A stretch of DNA of 64,000 bases. It comes from Lachnospiraceae bacterium (GTDB lineage: Bacteria; Bacillota; Clostridia; Lachnospirales; Lachnospiraceae). The translations under genes and the position numbers were made by a program. Numbering within the stretch: the stretch's first letter is position 1; every line of letters begins with the position of its first letter. The DNA lies in NCBI GenBank assembly GCA_017938315.1, contig JAGBBV010000020.1:1-64000 (forward strand), in the 5' to 3' direction. A model generated the notes under the pieces. That model ran no database searches, was not told where the DNA came from, and saw nothing but the letters and a program-made list of their open reading frames with translations. Shown in pieces: positions 9,116 to 17,343 of the stretch.

Positions 9116-10207
9116 ATGAATGATACAATATACAGAAGAAAGAAAAGAAAACAAAGAGCAAATCTGATTACCAATATTATCTTTTGCCTTATTGCGCTTA
9201 TTGCTTTGACAGGATGTATTGTGCTTCTTTTGCAAAATTATATGTTAAAAACGGAAAGTGTACAAACCTTGAATGATTTTGAGGTGTATAAAGCAGAAAA
9301 AGAGGATTATATTTATACGCAGACAGACTTTGACAATTATCTGTTAGAGTCATCCGGTATTGGTATCGCAGAAGGAAGAGAAACTGTACTTTCTGAAATT
9401 AGAAATAAAATGAATGAAGGCACTTCTACTGTAGAAATTTTAAGACAATTATATACCGATGATGTGGTTGTTTATGCAGACGGGAAATATAATTTTTTCC
9501 CAATTTCGGACAAGCTTAAAAAACATGATTATGTTTTGGACAACTTTGTTGTGAACGAAAATAATCAGATTGAATATGTAAATGATTTGGAAGAAGTAGT
9601 GTCTAAAAAGGGGATTGACGTCTCAAGATATCAGGAGAAAATCAATTGGGAAAAAGTAGCTGATGATGGTGTAGAGTATGCGTTTATCAGAGCCGGCGTC
9701 AGAGGAAGCACAGAAGGAAAATTGTCGGAAGATGCGAATTTTGAAGCTAATATAGAAGGGGCACTTGAAAATAATATTGATGTAGGTGTGTATTTCTTTT
9801 CCCAGGCTGTAAATGAAAAAGAGGCTGTGGAAGAGGCAGAATTGGTTCTTGAAATGATTGAACCTTATGATATAAAGTATCCGGTTGTATATGACTTGGA
9901 AGAAGTGACATCGAGTGATGCAAGAACAAAGAATCTGACCAAGGAAGAGTATACAAAGAACTGTATTGCTTTTTGTGAAACCATAAAAGAAGCCGGATAT
10001 ACACCGATGATTTATGGTAATTTAAAAACATTTATGATAATGCTTGATATGGAACAGATAGAGCAGTACGATAAATGGTTTGCATATTATAATCCTGAAG
10101 TATATTTTCCGTATGAGTTTAGCGTGTGGCAGTATACCTCTGAAGGAACGGTAAATGGGATTAAAGGCGATGTAGATTTGAATATTTGCATGAAAAATTA
10201 TAAATAA
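9116..10207 (+). CDS. Membrane-anchored GH25 lysozyme-like muramidase
   Basis: GH25 enzymes cut the MurNAc-GlcNAc bond of peptidoglycan. The 363-residue protein has a basic cytoplasmic start (RRKKRKQR), one membrane helix (about residues 18-45), a 110-residue linker domain, then a GH25 domain from KGIDVSRYQ (about 161) to the end. Visible catalytic features are the aspartate of GIDVS and the DLE motif in VVYDLEEV (GH25 DxE). No cleavable signal is evident, so it is probably an anchored cell-wall remodelling enzyme rather than a phage lysin. The ATG overlaps the TGA of a three-codon minicistron starting at 9108, and the visible ribosome binding site is better placed for that ATG. Confidence 0.88.
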   Translation: MNDTIYRRKKRKQRANLITNIIFCLIALIALTGCIVLLLQNYMLKTESVQTLNDFEVYKAEKEDYIYTQTDFDNYLLESSGIGIAEGRETVLSEIRNKMNEGTSTVEILRQLYTDDVVVYADGKYNFFPISDKLKKHDYVLDNFVVNENNQIEYVNDLEEVVSKKGIDVSRYQEKINWEKVADDGVEYAFIRAGVRGSTEGKLSEDANFEANIEGALENNIDVGVYFFSQAVNEKEAVEEAELVLEMIEPYDIKYPVVYDLEEVTSSDARTKNLTKEEYTKNCIAFCETIKEAGYTPMIYGNLKTFMIMLDMEQIEQYDKWFAYYNPEVYFPYEFSVWQYTSEGTVNGIKGDVDLNICMKNYK

Positions 10208-10221
10208 AATATAAAAAAATG

Positions 10222-10258
10222 GAAGTGTCAAGAAAAAATACTTGACACTTCTTTTTTT
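10222..10258 (+). terminator. Rho-independent terminator after the GH25 gene
   Basis: An 11-bp perfect stem, GAAGTGTCAAG (10222-10232) with CTTGACACTTC (10241-10251), an eight-base loop and seven Ts. Its descending arm contains a consensus -35 element (see next entry). Confidence 0.9.
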
Positions 10259-10270
10259 ATGGTGTATTCT
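10242..10270 (+). promoter_or_regulatory. Candidate promoter of ylxM-ffh embedded in the terminator
   Basis: A perfect -35 TTGACA (10242-10247), a 17-base spacer and TATTCT (10265-10270). The -35 lies in the 3' arm of the GH25 terminator. The predicted transcription start, about 10277, falls inside the ylxM ribosome binding site, which leaves a very short leader, so its use for ylxM translation is uncertain. Confidence 0.55.
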
Positions 10271-10286
10271 AGCAAAGGTGATTGTA

Positions 10287-10628
10287 ATGGAAAAATTTGT
10301 AGAGCAGGGTCTTTTATATGATTTTTACGGAGAACTGCTGACGGACCATCAGAAGAAAATATATGAAGATGCAGTGTTTGGTGATTTATCCCTGGGTGAA
10401 ATTGCAGGAGAATACGGAATCAGCAGGCAAGGTGTGCATGATTTGATTAAACGATGCAATCATACGTTAATGGGATATGAAGAAAAAATGCATTTAATTC
10501 AAAAATTCATAACCATTAAACAAAAAGTTGAAGAAATAAACAAACTGGCTGAAAATCAGGACTTGTCGAGAGAAGAACTTTCACAGAAGATAAAACAGGT
10601 ATCCGGCCAGATTTTAGAGGAGCTTTAA
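10287..10628 (+). CDS. ylxM: SRP-associated helix-turn-helix protein YlxM
   Basis: The 113-residue protein has a sigma-region-4-like helix-turn-helix (LSLGEIAGEYGISRQGVHDLIKR, quoted as LSLGEIAGEY and GISRQGVHDL). YlxM is almost always encoded immediately before ffh, and in streptococci it modulates the SRP pathway. I chose the ATG at 10287 because AAAGGTG (10274-10280) lies six bases upstream; a longer frame runs into the preceding terminator. An in-frame GTG at 10278 is the only other plausible start. The ffh ATG follows the stop by three bases. Confidence 0.9.
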   Translation: MEKFVEQGLLYDFYGELLTDHQKKIYEDAVFGDLSLGEIAGEYGISRQGVHDLIKRCNHTLMGYEEKMHLIQKFITIKQKVEEINKLAENQDLSREELSQKIKQVSGQILEEL

Positions 10629-10631
10629 TAG

Positions 10632-11996
10632 ATGGCATTTGAAAGTTTAACAGACAAACTTCAAAATGTATTTAAAAATCTGCGTAGCAAAGGCCGTCTT
10701 ACAGAGGAAGACGTTAAAGCCGCATTAAAAGAAGTCAAACTTGCACTTTTGGAAGCAGATGTAAATTTTAAGGTTGTAAAGCAATTTGTAAAAGCGGTGG
10801 AAGAACGAGCGATTGGTTCTGATGTAATGAATGGTTTAAATCCCGGTCAAATGGTGATTAAAATCGTTAATGAAGAAATGATTGCCCTGATGGGAAGCGA
10901 GACTACAGAGATTCAAATGCAACCGGGCAAGGCAATCACAGTTATTATGATGTGTGGTCTTCAGGGTGCCGGTAAAACAACCACCACAGCTAAAATTGCG
11001 GGAAAGCTGAAATTAAAGGGAAAAAAGCCTTTATTGGTAGCATGTGATGTATACAGACCTGCTGCAATAAAGCAGTTACAGATAAATGGTGAAAAACAGC
11101 AGGTAGATGTGTTCTCCATGGGAGACAACCAAAGCCCTGTTAATATTGCAAAAGCATCTATTGAACATGCGAAAAAGAATGGACATAATGTAGTAATTTT
11201 GGATACTGCCGGACGACTTCACATTGACGAAGACATGATGGCAGAACTTCAGGAGATTAGAACAAATGTAGATGTACATCAGGCTCTTTTGGTGGTAGAT
11301 GCTATGACCGGTCAGGATGCGGTTACCGTTGCCAAAGAATTTGATGAAAAAATTGGCATAGATGGTGTTGTTCTATCCAAGATGGATGGCGATACCAGAG
11401 GTGGCGCGGCACTTTCTGTCAAAGCTGTTACCGGAAAACCTATTCTCTATGTGGGTATGGGTGAAAAACTTTCTGACTTGGAACAGTTTTATCCGGACAG
11501 AATGGCAAACCGGATTTTGGGAATGGGAGATGTCCTTTCCTTAATTGAAAAGGCACAGGAAAACATCTCCATTGACGAAGATAAAGAAAAAGAAATGGCT
11601 GCCCGCATGAAGAAGGGCAAGTTTGATTTCGAAGATTATTTAGAAAGCATGAAGCAGATGCGAAACATGGGTGGTCTTACCAGTATTTTAGGTATGATGC
11701 CCGGCATGGGAAAGCAGATGAAGGACATGGAATCCATGGTGGATGAAAAGCAGCTTGCAAGAACCGAAGCAATTGTTCTTTCCATGACACCTGCAGAGCG
11801 TAAAAACCCCAAACTCTTAAATCCAAGCCGTAAACATAGAATTGCCAAAGGTGCCGGTGTGGATATAGCTGTAGTAAACCGCTTCATTAAGCAGTTTGAA
11901 CAATCCCAAAAGATGATGAAACAAATGTCAGGAATGATGGGTGGTAAACGAAGAGGCGGCTTCGGCGGTTTCGGAGGCATGAGGTTTCCGTTTTAA
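10632..11996 (+). CDS. ffh: Signal recognition particle protein Ffh
   Basis: Ffh is the GTPase subunit of SRP; it binds signal sequences and 4.5S/scRNA and targets ribosomes to FtsY. The 454-residue protein has an N-domain, the G-domain with P-loop GLQGAGKTT (109-117) and DTAGR, and the C-terminal M-domain, which is visibly methionine-rich and contains the RNA-binding helix around SRKHRIAKGAG. The tail is glycine-rich (GGFGGFGG). It forms an operon with ylxM and lies just upstream of rpsP, as in Bacillus. The SRP RNA gene is not in this window. Confidence 0.97.
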   Translation: MAFESLTDKLQNVFKNLRSKGRLTEEDVKAALKEVKLALLEADVNFKVVKQFVKAVEERAIGSDVMNGLNPGQMVIKIVNEEMIALMGSETTEIQMQPGKAITVIMMCGLQGAGKTTTTAKIAGKLKLKGKKPLLVACDVYRPAAIKQLQINGEKQQVDVFSMGDNQSPVNIAKASIEHAKKNGHNVVILDTAGRLHIDEDMMAELQEIRTNVDVHQALLVVDAMTGQDAVTVAKEFDEKIGIDGVVLSKMDGDTRGGAALSVKAVTGKPILYVGMGEKLSDLEQFYPDRMANRILGMGDVLSLIEKAQENISIDEDKEKEMAARMKKGKFDFEDYLESMKQMRNMGGLTSILGMMPGMGKQMKDMESMVDEKQLARTEAIVLSMTPAERKNPKLLNPSRKHRIAKGAGVDIAVVNRFIKQFEQSQKMMKQMSGMMGGKRRGGFGGFGGMRFPF

Positions 11997-12056
11997 CTTG
12001 TTTTGAATTTCAATTCAAATATATTACAATTTTTTATTTTTTCGGAGGTGAAAACA

Positions 12057-12302
12057 ATGGCAGTAAAAATCAGATTAAGAAGAATGGGACAGAAGAAAGC
12101 TCCTTTCTATAGAATCGTAGTTGCAGATTCCAGATCTCCCAGAGACGGAAAGTGCATCGAAGAAATCGGAACTTACGATCCCACTACAGAACCCAGCACA
12201 TTCAAGGTAAACGAAGAATTGGCTAAGAAGTGGTTGGCAAACGGTGCTCAGCCTACAGAAGTTGTTAGCAGCATTTTCAAGAAAGCAGGAATTGAAAAGT
12301 AG
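12057..12302 (+). CDS. rpsP: 30S ribosomal protein S16
   Basis: The 81-residue protein starts [11 protein letters not shown] and contains the S16 core [17 protein letters not shown] and the conserved EEIGTYDP segment. The ATG at 12057 is preceded by an excellent CGGAGGTG site; the frame stays open upstream to 12003 but without a start supported by a ribosome binding site. It lies in the conserved ffh-rpsP-khpA-rimM-trmD-rplS order. Confidence 0.97.
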   Translation: MAVKIRLRRMGQKKAPFYRIVVADSRSPRDGKCIEEIGTYDPTTEPSTFKVNEELAKKWLANGAQPTEVVSSIFKKAGIEK

Positions 12303-12333
12303 GAACTGTTGACAAGTCTTTTGGAGGTGGACT

Positions 12334-12561
12334 ATGAAAGAATTAGTTGAAGTAATTGCGAAAGCACTTGTTGAACATCCTGAAGAGGTTACAGTAACCG
12401 AGAAGGAAGAGGGGAAGCATATTGTACTTGAGCTTCATGTTGCCGCATCCGATATGGGTAAGGTAATCGGTAAGCAGGGAAGAATTGCAAAGGCAATCCG
12501 TTCCGTAGTAAAAGCTGCTTCAACCAGAGAAAACAAGAAGGTAGACGTAGAAATCGTCTAA
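12334..12561 (+). CDS. khpA: KH-domain RNA-binding protein KhpA (YlqC)
   Basis: This 75-residue protein is a single KH domain with the nucleic-acid binding loop GKVIGKQG (residues 42-49). KhpA forms a complex with KhpB/Jag and, in streptococci, affects cell elongation and small-RNA biology. It sits between rpsP and rimM in the usual Bacillota order. GGAGGTG precedes the ATG at 12334. A hairpin follows the stop, so transcription into rimM may be partly attenuated. Confidence 0.93.
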   Translation: MKELVEVIAKALVEHPEEVTVTEKEEGKHIVLELHVAASDMGKVIGKQGRIAKAIRSVVKAASTRENKKVDVEIV

Positions 12562-12567
12562 GAGTGG

Positions 12568-12594
12568 CAGGGACGTGAAAACGTCCCTGTTTGA
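12568..12594 (+). terminator. Hairpin (weak terminator or attenuator) between khpA and rimM
   Basis: A nine-bp perfect stem, CAGGGACGT (12568-12576) with ACGTCCCTG (12581-12589), closes a stable GAAA tetraloop. The T tract after it is interrupted (TTTGATTT), so read-through into rimM is likely. Confidence 0.55.
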
Positions 12595-12611
12595 TTTACG
12601 GGAGATTTTAG

Positions 12612-13139
12612 ATGGAAGATGTGTTAAAAGTAGGTGTGATTACTTCTACCCACGGTGTGCGGGGAGAAGTTAAGGTGTTTCCTACAACAGATGATGTAAA
12701 CCGGTTTAAAAAGTTGAAAAATGTAATGCTTGATACAGGTAAAGAAATGCAGAAAATGGAAATTGTAGGTGTCAAGTTTTTTAAGAATATGGTAATCTTG
12801 AAATTTAAAGGTATCGATAATGTGGATGATGTACAGAAATACAGACAAAAAGATTTGTATGTTGCACGTAAAGATGCCGTAAAGTTGTATAAGGACGAAT
12901 ATTTTATTGCAGATTTAATCGGCATAGATGTGTTTGAAGAAGATGGACGCAAAGTGGGGGTATTAAAAGAAGTGATGCCTACGGGAGCCAATGATGTTTA
13001 TGTGGTGGAACTATGTGAGGACTTTGCAGATAACGGACAAAAGGAAGTACTGATTCCGGCGATCAAGCAGTGTATTTTGAATGTAAATCCGGAAGAAAAT
13101 AAAATGACGGTACATTTATTGGATGGACTTCTTGACTAA
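12612..13139 (+). CDS. rimM: 16S rRNA processing protein RimM
   Basis: RimM assists maturation of the 30S head, binding S19. The 175-residue protein has an N-terminal RimM barrel starting VGVITSTHGVRGEVKV and a C-terminal PRC-barrel domain from about residue 97 (FIADLIGIDV). The ATG follows GGGAGATTTTAG. It is followed after 23 bases by trmD, its near-universal neighbour. Confidence 0.95.
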   Translation: MEDVLKVGVITSTHGVRGEVKVFPTTDDVNRFKKLKNVMLDTGKEMQKMEIVGVKFFKNMVILKFKGIDNVDDVQKYRQKDLYVARKDAVKLYKDEYFIADLIGIDVFEEDGRKVGVLKEVMPTGANDVYVVELCEDFADNGQKEVLIPAIKQCILNVNPEENKMTVHLLDGLLD

Positions 13140-13162
13140 GAGATTTGCATGGGAGGATTGCA

Positions 13163-13951
13163 ATGCATTTTCATGTACTTACGTTATTTCCTGATATGAT
13201 TACACAGGGATTAAATACCAGTATTACAGGACGATCCATTGAAAGCGGAACCATTACTTTAAATGCTGTGAATATCAGGGACTATACAGTAAATAAGCAT
13301 AAAAAGGTGGATGATTATCCTTATGGAGGCGGTGCAGGTATGCTGATGCAGGCACAGCCTGTTTATGATGCTTATCGGGCAGTTATGAAAGACATCCAAG
13401 CAAGAGGAAAAGAAAAAGAACCCAGAGTAATCTATTTGACACCCCAAGGAACTGTATTTAAACAGAAAATGGCAAAAGAATTAGCAAAAGAAGAAGATAT
13501 TATTTTTCTTTGCGGGCACTATGAAGGGATAGATGAAAGGGTTTTAGAAGAGATTGTTACAGATTATATATCTATCGGTGATTATGTTTTGACAGGAGGG
13601 GAACTTCCTGCCATGGTGCTTATGGATTCTATTTCCCGTATGGTTCCCGGTGTACTGGGAAATCAGGAGTCGGGTGATTCGGAGAGTCACAGCAATTATT
13701 TGCTTGAGTATCCCCAGTATTCAAGACCGGAAGAATGGATGGGAAAAAAAGTGCCCCAGGTGCTTCTCTCAGGTGATCATGCCAAGGTTGATGAGTGGAG
13801 ATTGGAGCAGTCTCTTCAAAGGACAAAAGAGCTCCGCCCTGATCTATATGATAAATGGGCTGCAGAGAATGAAGAATATTTTATTAAAAAGGCAAAAAAA
13901 GAAGAGCGCAAACGAAGAAACGAACTTAAGAAACAAAAACAGAAAAAATAA
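13163..13951 (+). CDS. trmD: tRNA (guanine37-N1)-methyltransferase TrmD
   Basis: TrmD methylates G37 of tRNAs with a G36 to prevent +1 frameshifting. The 262-residue protein has the SPOUT trefoil-knot motifs: YGGGAGMLMQAQP, LCGHYEGIDERV and SIGDYVLTGGELPAM. The ATG at 13163 is six bases after GGGAGG; an in-frame TTG at 13145 has no such support. The C-terminal tail is highly basic (KKEERKRRNELKKQ). Confidence 0.96.
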   Translation: MHFHVLTLFPDMITQGLNTSITGRSIESGTITLNAVNIRDYTVNKHKKVDDYPYGGGAGMLMQAQPVYDAYRAVMKDIQARGKEKEPRVIYLTPQGTVFKQKMAKELAKEEDIIFLCGHYEGIDERVLEEIVTDYISIGDYVLTGGELPAMVLMDSISRMVPGVLGNQESGDSESHSNYLLEYPQYSRPEEWMGKKVPQVLLSGDHAKVDEWRLEQSLQRTKELRPDLYDKWAAENEEYFIKKAKKEERKRRNELKKQKQKK

Positions 13952-13952
13952 C

Positions 13953-13981
13953 TTGCTTTTTTTACGCATATATGGTAAATT
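13953..13981 (+). promoter_or_regulatory. Candidate rplS promoter
   Basis: TTGCTT (13953-13958), a 17-base spacer and TAAATT (13976-13981), directly after the trmD stop. About 95 bases of leader would precede the rplS start. This fits extra independent transcription of rplS; an autoregulatory L19 leader is possible but I could not establish its fold. Confidence 0.4.
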
Positions 13982-14077
13982 ATTAACGTTGTGATTAATG
14001 AGATGGTCCTCTGTTACAGTTGTATTAAGAACATCCGGATATTATACAGCGCAGAAAAGCGCAGAAATGAGGAAAAA

Positions 14078-14425
14078 ATGAACGATATTATTAAGAACAT
14101 TGAATCTGCTCAGTTAAAAGCTGAAGTAGCAGAATTCAAAGTGGGTGACACTGTAAAAGTTCACGGTAAGATTAAAGAAGGAAACCGTGAAAGAATCCAG
14201 ATTTTTGAAGGAACTGTTTTAAAGAGACAGGGAACTGGCGCAAGAGAAACATTTACAGTAAGAAAAACTTCTAACGGTGTAGGTGTTGAAAAAACATGGC
14301 CGGTACATTCTCCTAACGTAGAAAAAATAGAAGTTGTTCGTAGAGGTAAAGTAAGAAGAGCAAAACTTAACTACTTAAGAGACCGTGTAGGTAAGAAAGC
14401 AAAAGTAAAAGAACTGGTTAGATAA
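14078..14425 (+). CDS. rplS: 50S ribosomal protein L19
   Basis: The 115-residue protein has the L19 pattern: an acidic-basic N-terminal helix, [16 protein letters not shown], the [15 protein letters not shown] core, and a basic C-terminus with [12 protein letters not shown]19 lies at the 30S-50S interface. The ATG at 14078 follows ATGAGGAAAAA. The frame remains open upstream to 13991, but those codons do not resemble L19. A perfect palindromic terminator follows. Confidence 0.96.
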   Translation: MNDIIKNIESAQLKAEVAEFKVGDTVKVHGKIKEGNRERIQIFEGTVLKRQGTGARETFTVRKTSNGVGVEKTWPVHSPNVEKIEVVRRGKVRRAKLNYLRDRVGKKAKVKELVR

Positions 14426-14431
14426 GAATGT

Positions 14432-14457
14432 AAAAGAGTCTGCATGCAGACTCTTTT
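14432..14457 (+). terminator. Rho-independent terminator after rplS
   Basis: A 26-bp perfect palindrome (AAAAGAGTCTGCA at 14432-14444 and its complement at 14445-14457) ending in Ts. It ends the ffh-to-rplS operon. Confidence 0.88.
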
Positions 14458-14572
14458 TATTTTGCCTTAAGAAACATAAGCGAAAGTTTGGAAACACACT
14501 TTCTATTATATTTGAAGTGTGATAAAATCATAAGTGGTTTGATTATTTTGTGGCAAGGCGGATTAATGTGAT

Positions 14573-15160
14573 ATGGCAAGAAGAAAGAAGGGTTTGACCT
14601 TTTACGAAAAAGAAAAAAAAATAACAAAAGCCATGATAAAAGAAATCTTATGGATGATTTTTTATTGTTTTGCTGCAATTTTTGTTGCCTTTGTATTTGT
14701 TTTTTCGGTTGGTATGCAAGTGGGAATCATAGGGGTTTCCATGGAACCGGGATTATATAATGGACAGGAAGTTCTGATTAATCGCTTGGTATATAGACTT
14801 TCGTCTCCGGAAAGAGGCGACATTATTGCATTTTTGCCTAATGGCAATAAAAATTCCCATTATTATGTGAAGCGTGTTGTGGGGCTTCCGGGTGAAACAA
14901 TACAGATTATTGACGGATATGTATATATTGACGGGAAATTTTATGCAGAAGATGATAATTATGATAAGATTGTTGATCCCGGAATAGCGGAAACAGAACT
15001 GAAGCTTGGAACAGATGAGTATTTTGTGTTAGGGGATAATAGAAATAACAGTGAAGACAGCCGCTCCGGAAATATTGGTCCGGTGCATAAGGATACAATC
15101 GAAGGCCAGGCATGGTTTCATTTGTCCTGTGAAGAGGATGGAATGGGAGTTATTAAATAG
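14573..15160 (+). CDS. lepB: Type I signal peptidase (first of two)
   Basis: Signal peptidase I removes signal peptides from secreted proteins on the outer face of the membrane. The 195-residue protein has one N-terminal membrane helix (about residues 26-50), the catalytic serine S56 in GVSMEPG, the general-base lysine K100 in YYVKRVVGLPGE, and the conserved GDNRNNSEDSR box. It has its own upstream region with an inverted repeat (see findings). rbgA starts 15 bases downstream and a second signal peptidase follows rbgA. Confidence 0.92.
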   Translation: MARRKKGLTFYEKEKKITKAMIKEILWMIFYCFAAIFVAFVFVFSVGMQVGIIGVSMEPGLYNGQEVLINRLVYRLSSPERGDIIAFLPNGNKNSHYYVKRVVGLPGETIQIIDGYVYIDGKFYAEDDNYDKIVDPGIAETELKLGTDEYFVLGDNRNNSEDSRSGNIGPVHKDTIEGQAWFHLSCEEDGMGVIK

Positions 15161-15175
15161 AAGAAGAGGTAGAGT

Positions 15176-16027
15176 ATGAATTATCAATGGTATCCCGGGC
15201 ATATGACAAAAGCCAAGAGGATGATGCAGGAAAATATTAAATTAATTGATTTAGTAATTGAACTGGTGGATGCGCGTATTCCTATGAGTAGCAGAAATCC
15301 TGATATAGATGAGCTTGCAAAAGGAAAATCCAGAATTATACTGCTGAATAAATCAGATTTGGCAGATAATACCTATAATGAAAAATGGGCTGACTATTTT
15401 AAAGAAAAAGGATTTCATGTACTTCTTATTAATTCAAAAACAGGAATGGGAATAAAAGCAATTCAGGGACTTGTTCAAGAGGCATGTAAGGAAAAGATTG
15501 AACGTGACAGAAAACGTGGGATTGTAAACAGACCGGTACGTGCCATGGTGGTTGGGATTCCCAATGTAGGAAAGTCTACTTTTATTAATTCCTTTGCAGG
15601 ACGTGCTTGTGCCAAAACAGGAAATAAACCTGGTGTGACGAAAGGGAAGCAGTGGATTCGCTTGAATAAAAATTTGGAACTTTTAGACACTCCCGGAATT
15701 TTATGGCCAAGATTTGAAAGCCAGAAAGTGGGAGAGCGTCTTGCGATGATAGGCTCCATTAATGATGAAATCCTTCATATGGATGAACTTGCTATTGCCA
15801 CCGTATCCTATATTCAAAAAAATTATATCGGTTTCATAGAAAAGAGATACAATGTTGAAGAAACAGAAGATGGATATGATATGCTGAAAGCTGTTTGTAA
15901 GAGCCGGGGATGCTATTTAAAAGGTGAAGAACCTGATATTATGCGGGCCGCAGGGCTAGTGATGGAAGACTTCAGAAGCGGCAAAATTGGAAAAATTACA
16001 TTGGAATGTCCGGAGGAATGGAAGTGA
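15176..16027 (+). CDS. rbgA: Ribosome biogenesis GTPase RbgA (YlqF)
   Basis: RbgA is needed for late 50S assembly, helping incorporation of L16 and other late proteins. The 283-residue protein has the circularly permuted GTPase order: the G4 motif NKSDL (58-62) precedes the P-loop GIPNVGKST (127-135), followed by DTPG. The N-terminal YPGHMTKAK is the family signature. The stop overlaps a GTG start of the next gene by four bases, so the second signal peptidase is translationally coupled to it. Confidence 0.95.
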   Translation: MNYQWYPGHMTKAKRMMQENIKLIDLVIELVDARIPMSSRNPDIDELAKGKSRIILLNKSDLADNTYNEKWADYFKEKGFHVLLINSKTGMGIKAIQGLVQEACKEKIERDRKRGIVNRPVRAMVVGIPNVGKSTFINSFAGRACAKTGNKPGVTKGKQWIRLNKNLELLDTPGILWPRFESQKVGERLAMIGSINDEILHMDELAIATVSYIQKNYIGFIEKRYNVEETEDGYDMLKAVCKSRGCYLKGEEPDIMRAAGLVMEDFRSGKIGKITLECPEEWK

Positions 16028-16563
16028 ACAGAAAATTAAGAGAAGTATTAAGCACCAGTCTGTATTTACTTGTTGTGCTTGTTTTAACCTTTCTTGTTGT
16101 AACTTATGTGGGACAAAGAACAAAAGTTATGGGAAGTTCCATGTTTCCTACATTAAACGACGGTGATAATTTGATAGTTGACAAAATATCATACCGTTTT
16201 TCAGAACCCGAAAGATTTGATATTATTGTATTTCCCTTCAGATATGCAGAGAAAACATATTATATAAAGAGGATTATCGGATTGCCGGGAGAAACTGTTT
16301 TTATTGATGAGGAAGGTAATATTTTTATTAACGATATATTACTTGAGGAGTCCTATGGATATGAAGTGATCACTGATCCGGGCAGGGCATTCGAACCCAT
16401 TACACTAGGAGATGATGAATATTTTGTACTTGGTGATAACAGAAACAACAGTTCAGATAGCCGTGATCCTGTGGTGGGAAATATCCACAGGGATGAATTT
16501 ATAGGGAAGGCATGGATGAGAATCTGGCCACTTGATGAAATGGGCATGATTAAACACCGGTAA
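16024..16563 (+). CDS. lepB: Type I signal peptidase (second copy)
   Basis: The 179-residue protein has one N-terminal membrane helix, the catalytic S39 in GSSMFP, the lysine K82 in YYIKRIIGLPGE and the GDNRNNSSDSRDP box. I place the start at GTG 16024, seven bases after GGAGG (16012-16016) and overlapping the rbgA stop as GTGA. ATG codons at 16006 and 16018 are upstream of, or too close to, that site. It differs clearly from the first LepB in the catalytic-region spacing and tail, so the two are not a recent duplication. Confidence 0.9.
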   Translation: MNRKLREVLSTSLYLLVVLVLTFLVVTYVGQRTKVMGSSMFPTLNDGDNLIVDKISYRFSEPERFDIIVFPFRYAEKTYYIKRIIGLPGETVFIDEEGNIFINDILLEESYGYEVITDPGRAFEPITLGDDEYFVLGDNRNNSSDSRDPVVGNIHRDEFIGKAWMRIWPLDEMGMIKHR

Positions 16564-16576
16564 GAAGGGATAGAAC

Positions 16577-17335
16577 ATGGAACAAAAGATAAGTGAAATT
16601 AAAAATATTTTACAGGCAGCCGATTTAAATGGGCTGCCTGACTTTATAAAAATGTATGAAGCGGATGAACGGGCAGGGGTACAGAGTCTTTTATTAAAGG
16701 CAAGAAAGAAGATGGCTGATTATGAGAAGGAAGTCGCCCGTACAGAAAAAATGAAAGCATTTGAAAAAGAATATGCTTCCTATTATTATATTTGTGGGAT
16801 CGATGAGGTGGGAAGAGGACCACTTGCGGGGCCCGTTGTTGCAGGAGCGGTTATTTTACCAAAAGATTGTGACATTTTATATCTAAATGATTCAAAGCAG
16901 TTATCCGAAAAAAAGAGAGAAGAGCTTTATGAAGTTATCATGGAAAAAGCTGTTTCTGTAGGGCTTGGATATGTATCACCGGAAAGAATTGATGAAATTA
17001 ATATATTACAGGCGACTTTTGAGGCTATGAGAGAGGCAATTTCCAAATTAGAGCCGCAGCCTGATTTGCTACTAAATGATGCTGTAACAATTCCAAAGGT
17101 GACTATAAAGCAGGTGCCGATTATCAAGGGCGATGCGAAAAGTATATCCATTGCAGCGGCAAGTATTGTTGCAAAGGTCACAAGAGACCGTTTGATGGTT
17201 AAATATGACAGCGTTTTTCCTGAGTATGGATTTGCTTCCAATAAAGGATACGGTGCGGCTATGCATATAGAAGCATTACAAAAATATGGACCCACCCCGA
17301 TTCATAGAAAAAGTTTTATTAAGAATTTAATTTAG
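16577..17335 (+). CDS. rnhB: Ribonuclease HII
   Basis: RNase HII cuts RNA in RNA-DNA hybrids and removes misincorporated ribonucleotides. The 252-residue protein has an N-terminal extension of about 70 residues, common in Bacillota, then the catalytic signature GIDEVGRGPLAGPVVAGAV with D76 and E77, and later the LNDSKQLSEKKRE segment. It lies directly after the rbgA-lepB pair, in the same order as B. subtilis rbgA-rnhB-ylqG-ylqH. Confidence 0.96.
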   Translation: MEQKISEIKNILQAADLNGLPDFIKMYEADERAGVQSLLLKARKKMADYEKEVARTEKMKAFEKEYASYYYICGIDEVGRGPLAGPVVAGAVILPKDCDILYLNDSKQLSEKKREELYEVIMEKAVSVGLGYVSPERIDEINILQATFEAMREAISKLEPQPDLLLNDAVTIPKVTIKQVPIIKGDAKSISIAAASIVAKVTRDRLMVKYDSVFPEYGFASNKGYGAAMHIEALQKYGPTPIHRKSFIKNLI

Positions 17336-17343
17336 GAGAAAGC

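Noticed and set aside
9116-10207. GH25 lysozyme as a prophage endolysin
   Set aside because: It is membrane-anchored, has its own housekeeping-type promoter and lies among core genes with no phage neighbours.
13982-14077. L19 autoregulatory leader before rplS
   Set aside because: A short GCGC pairing is visible but I could not derive the conserved leader fold, so I did not list it as an RNA feature.
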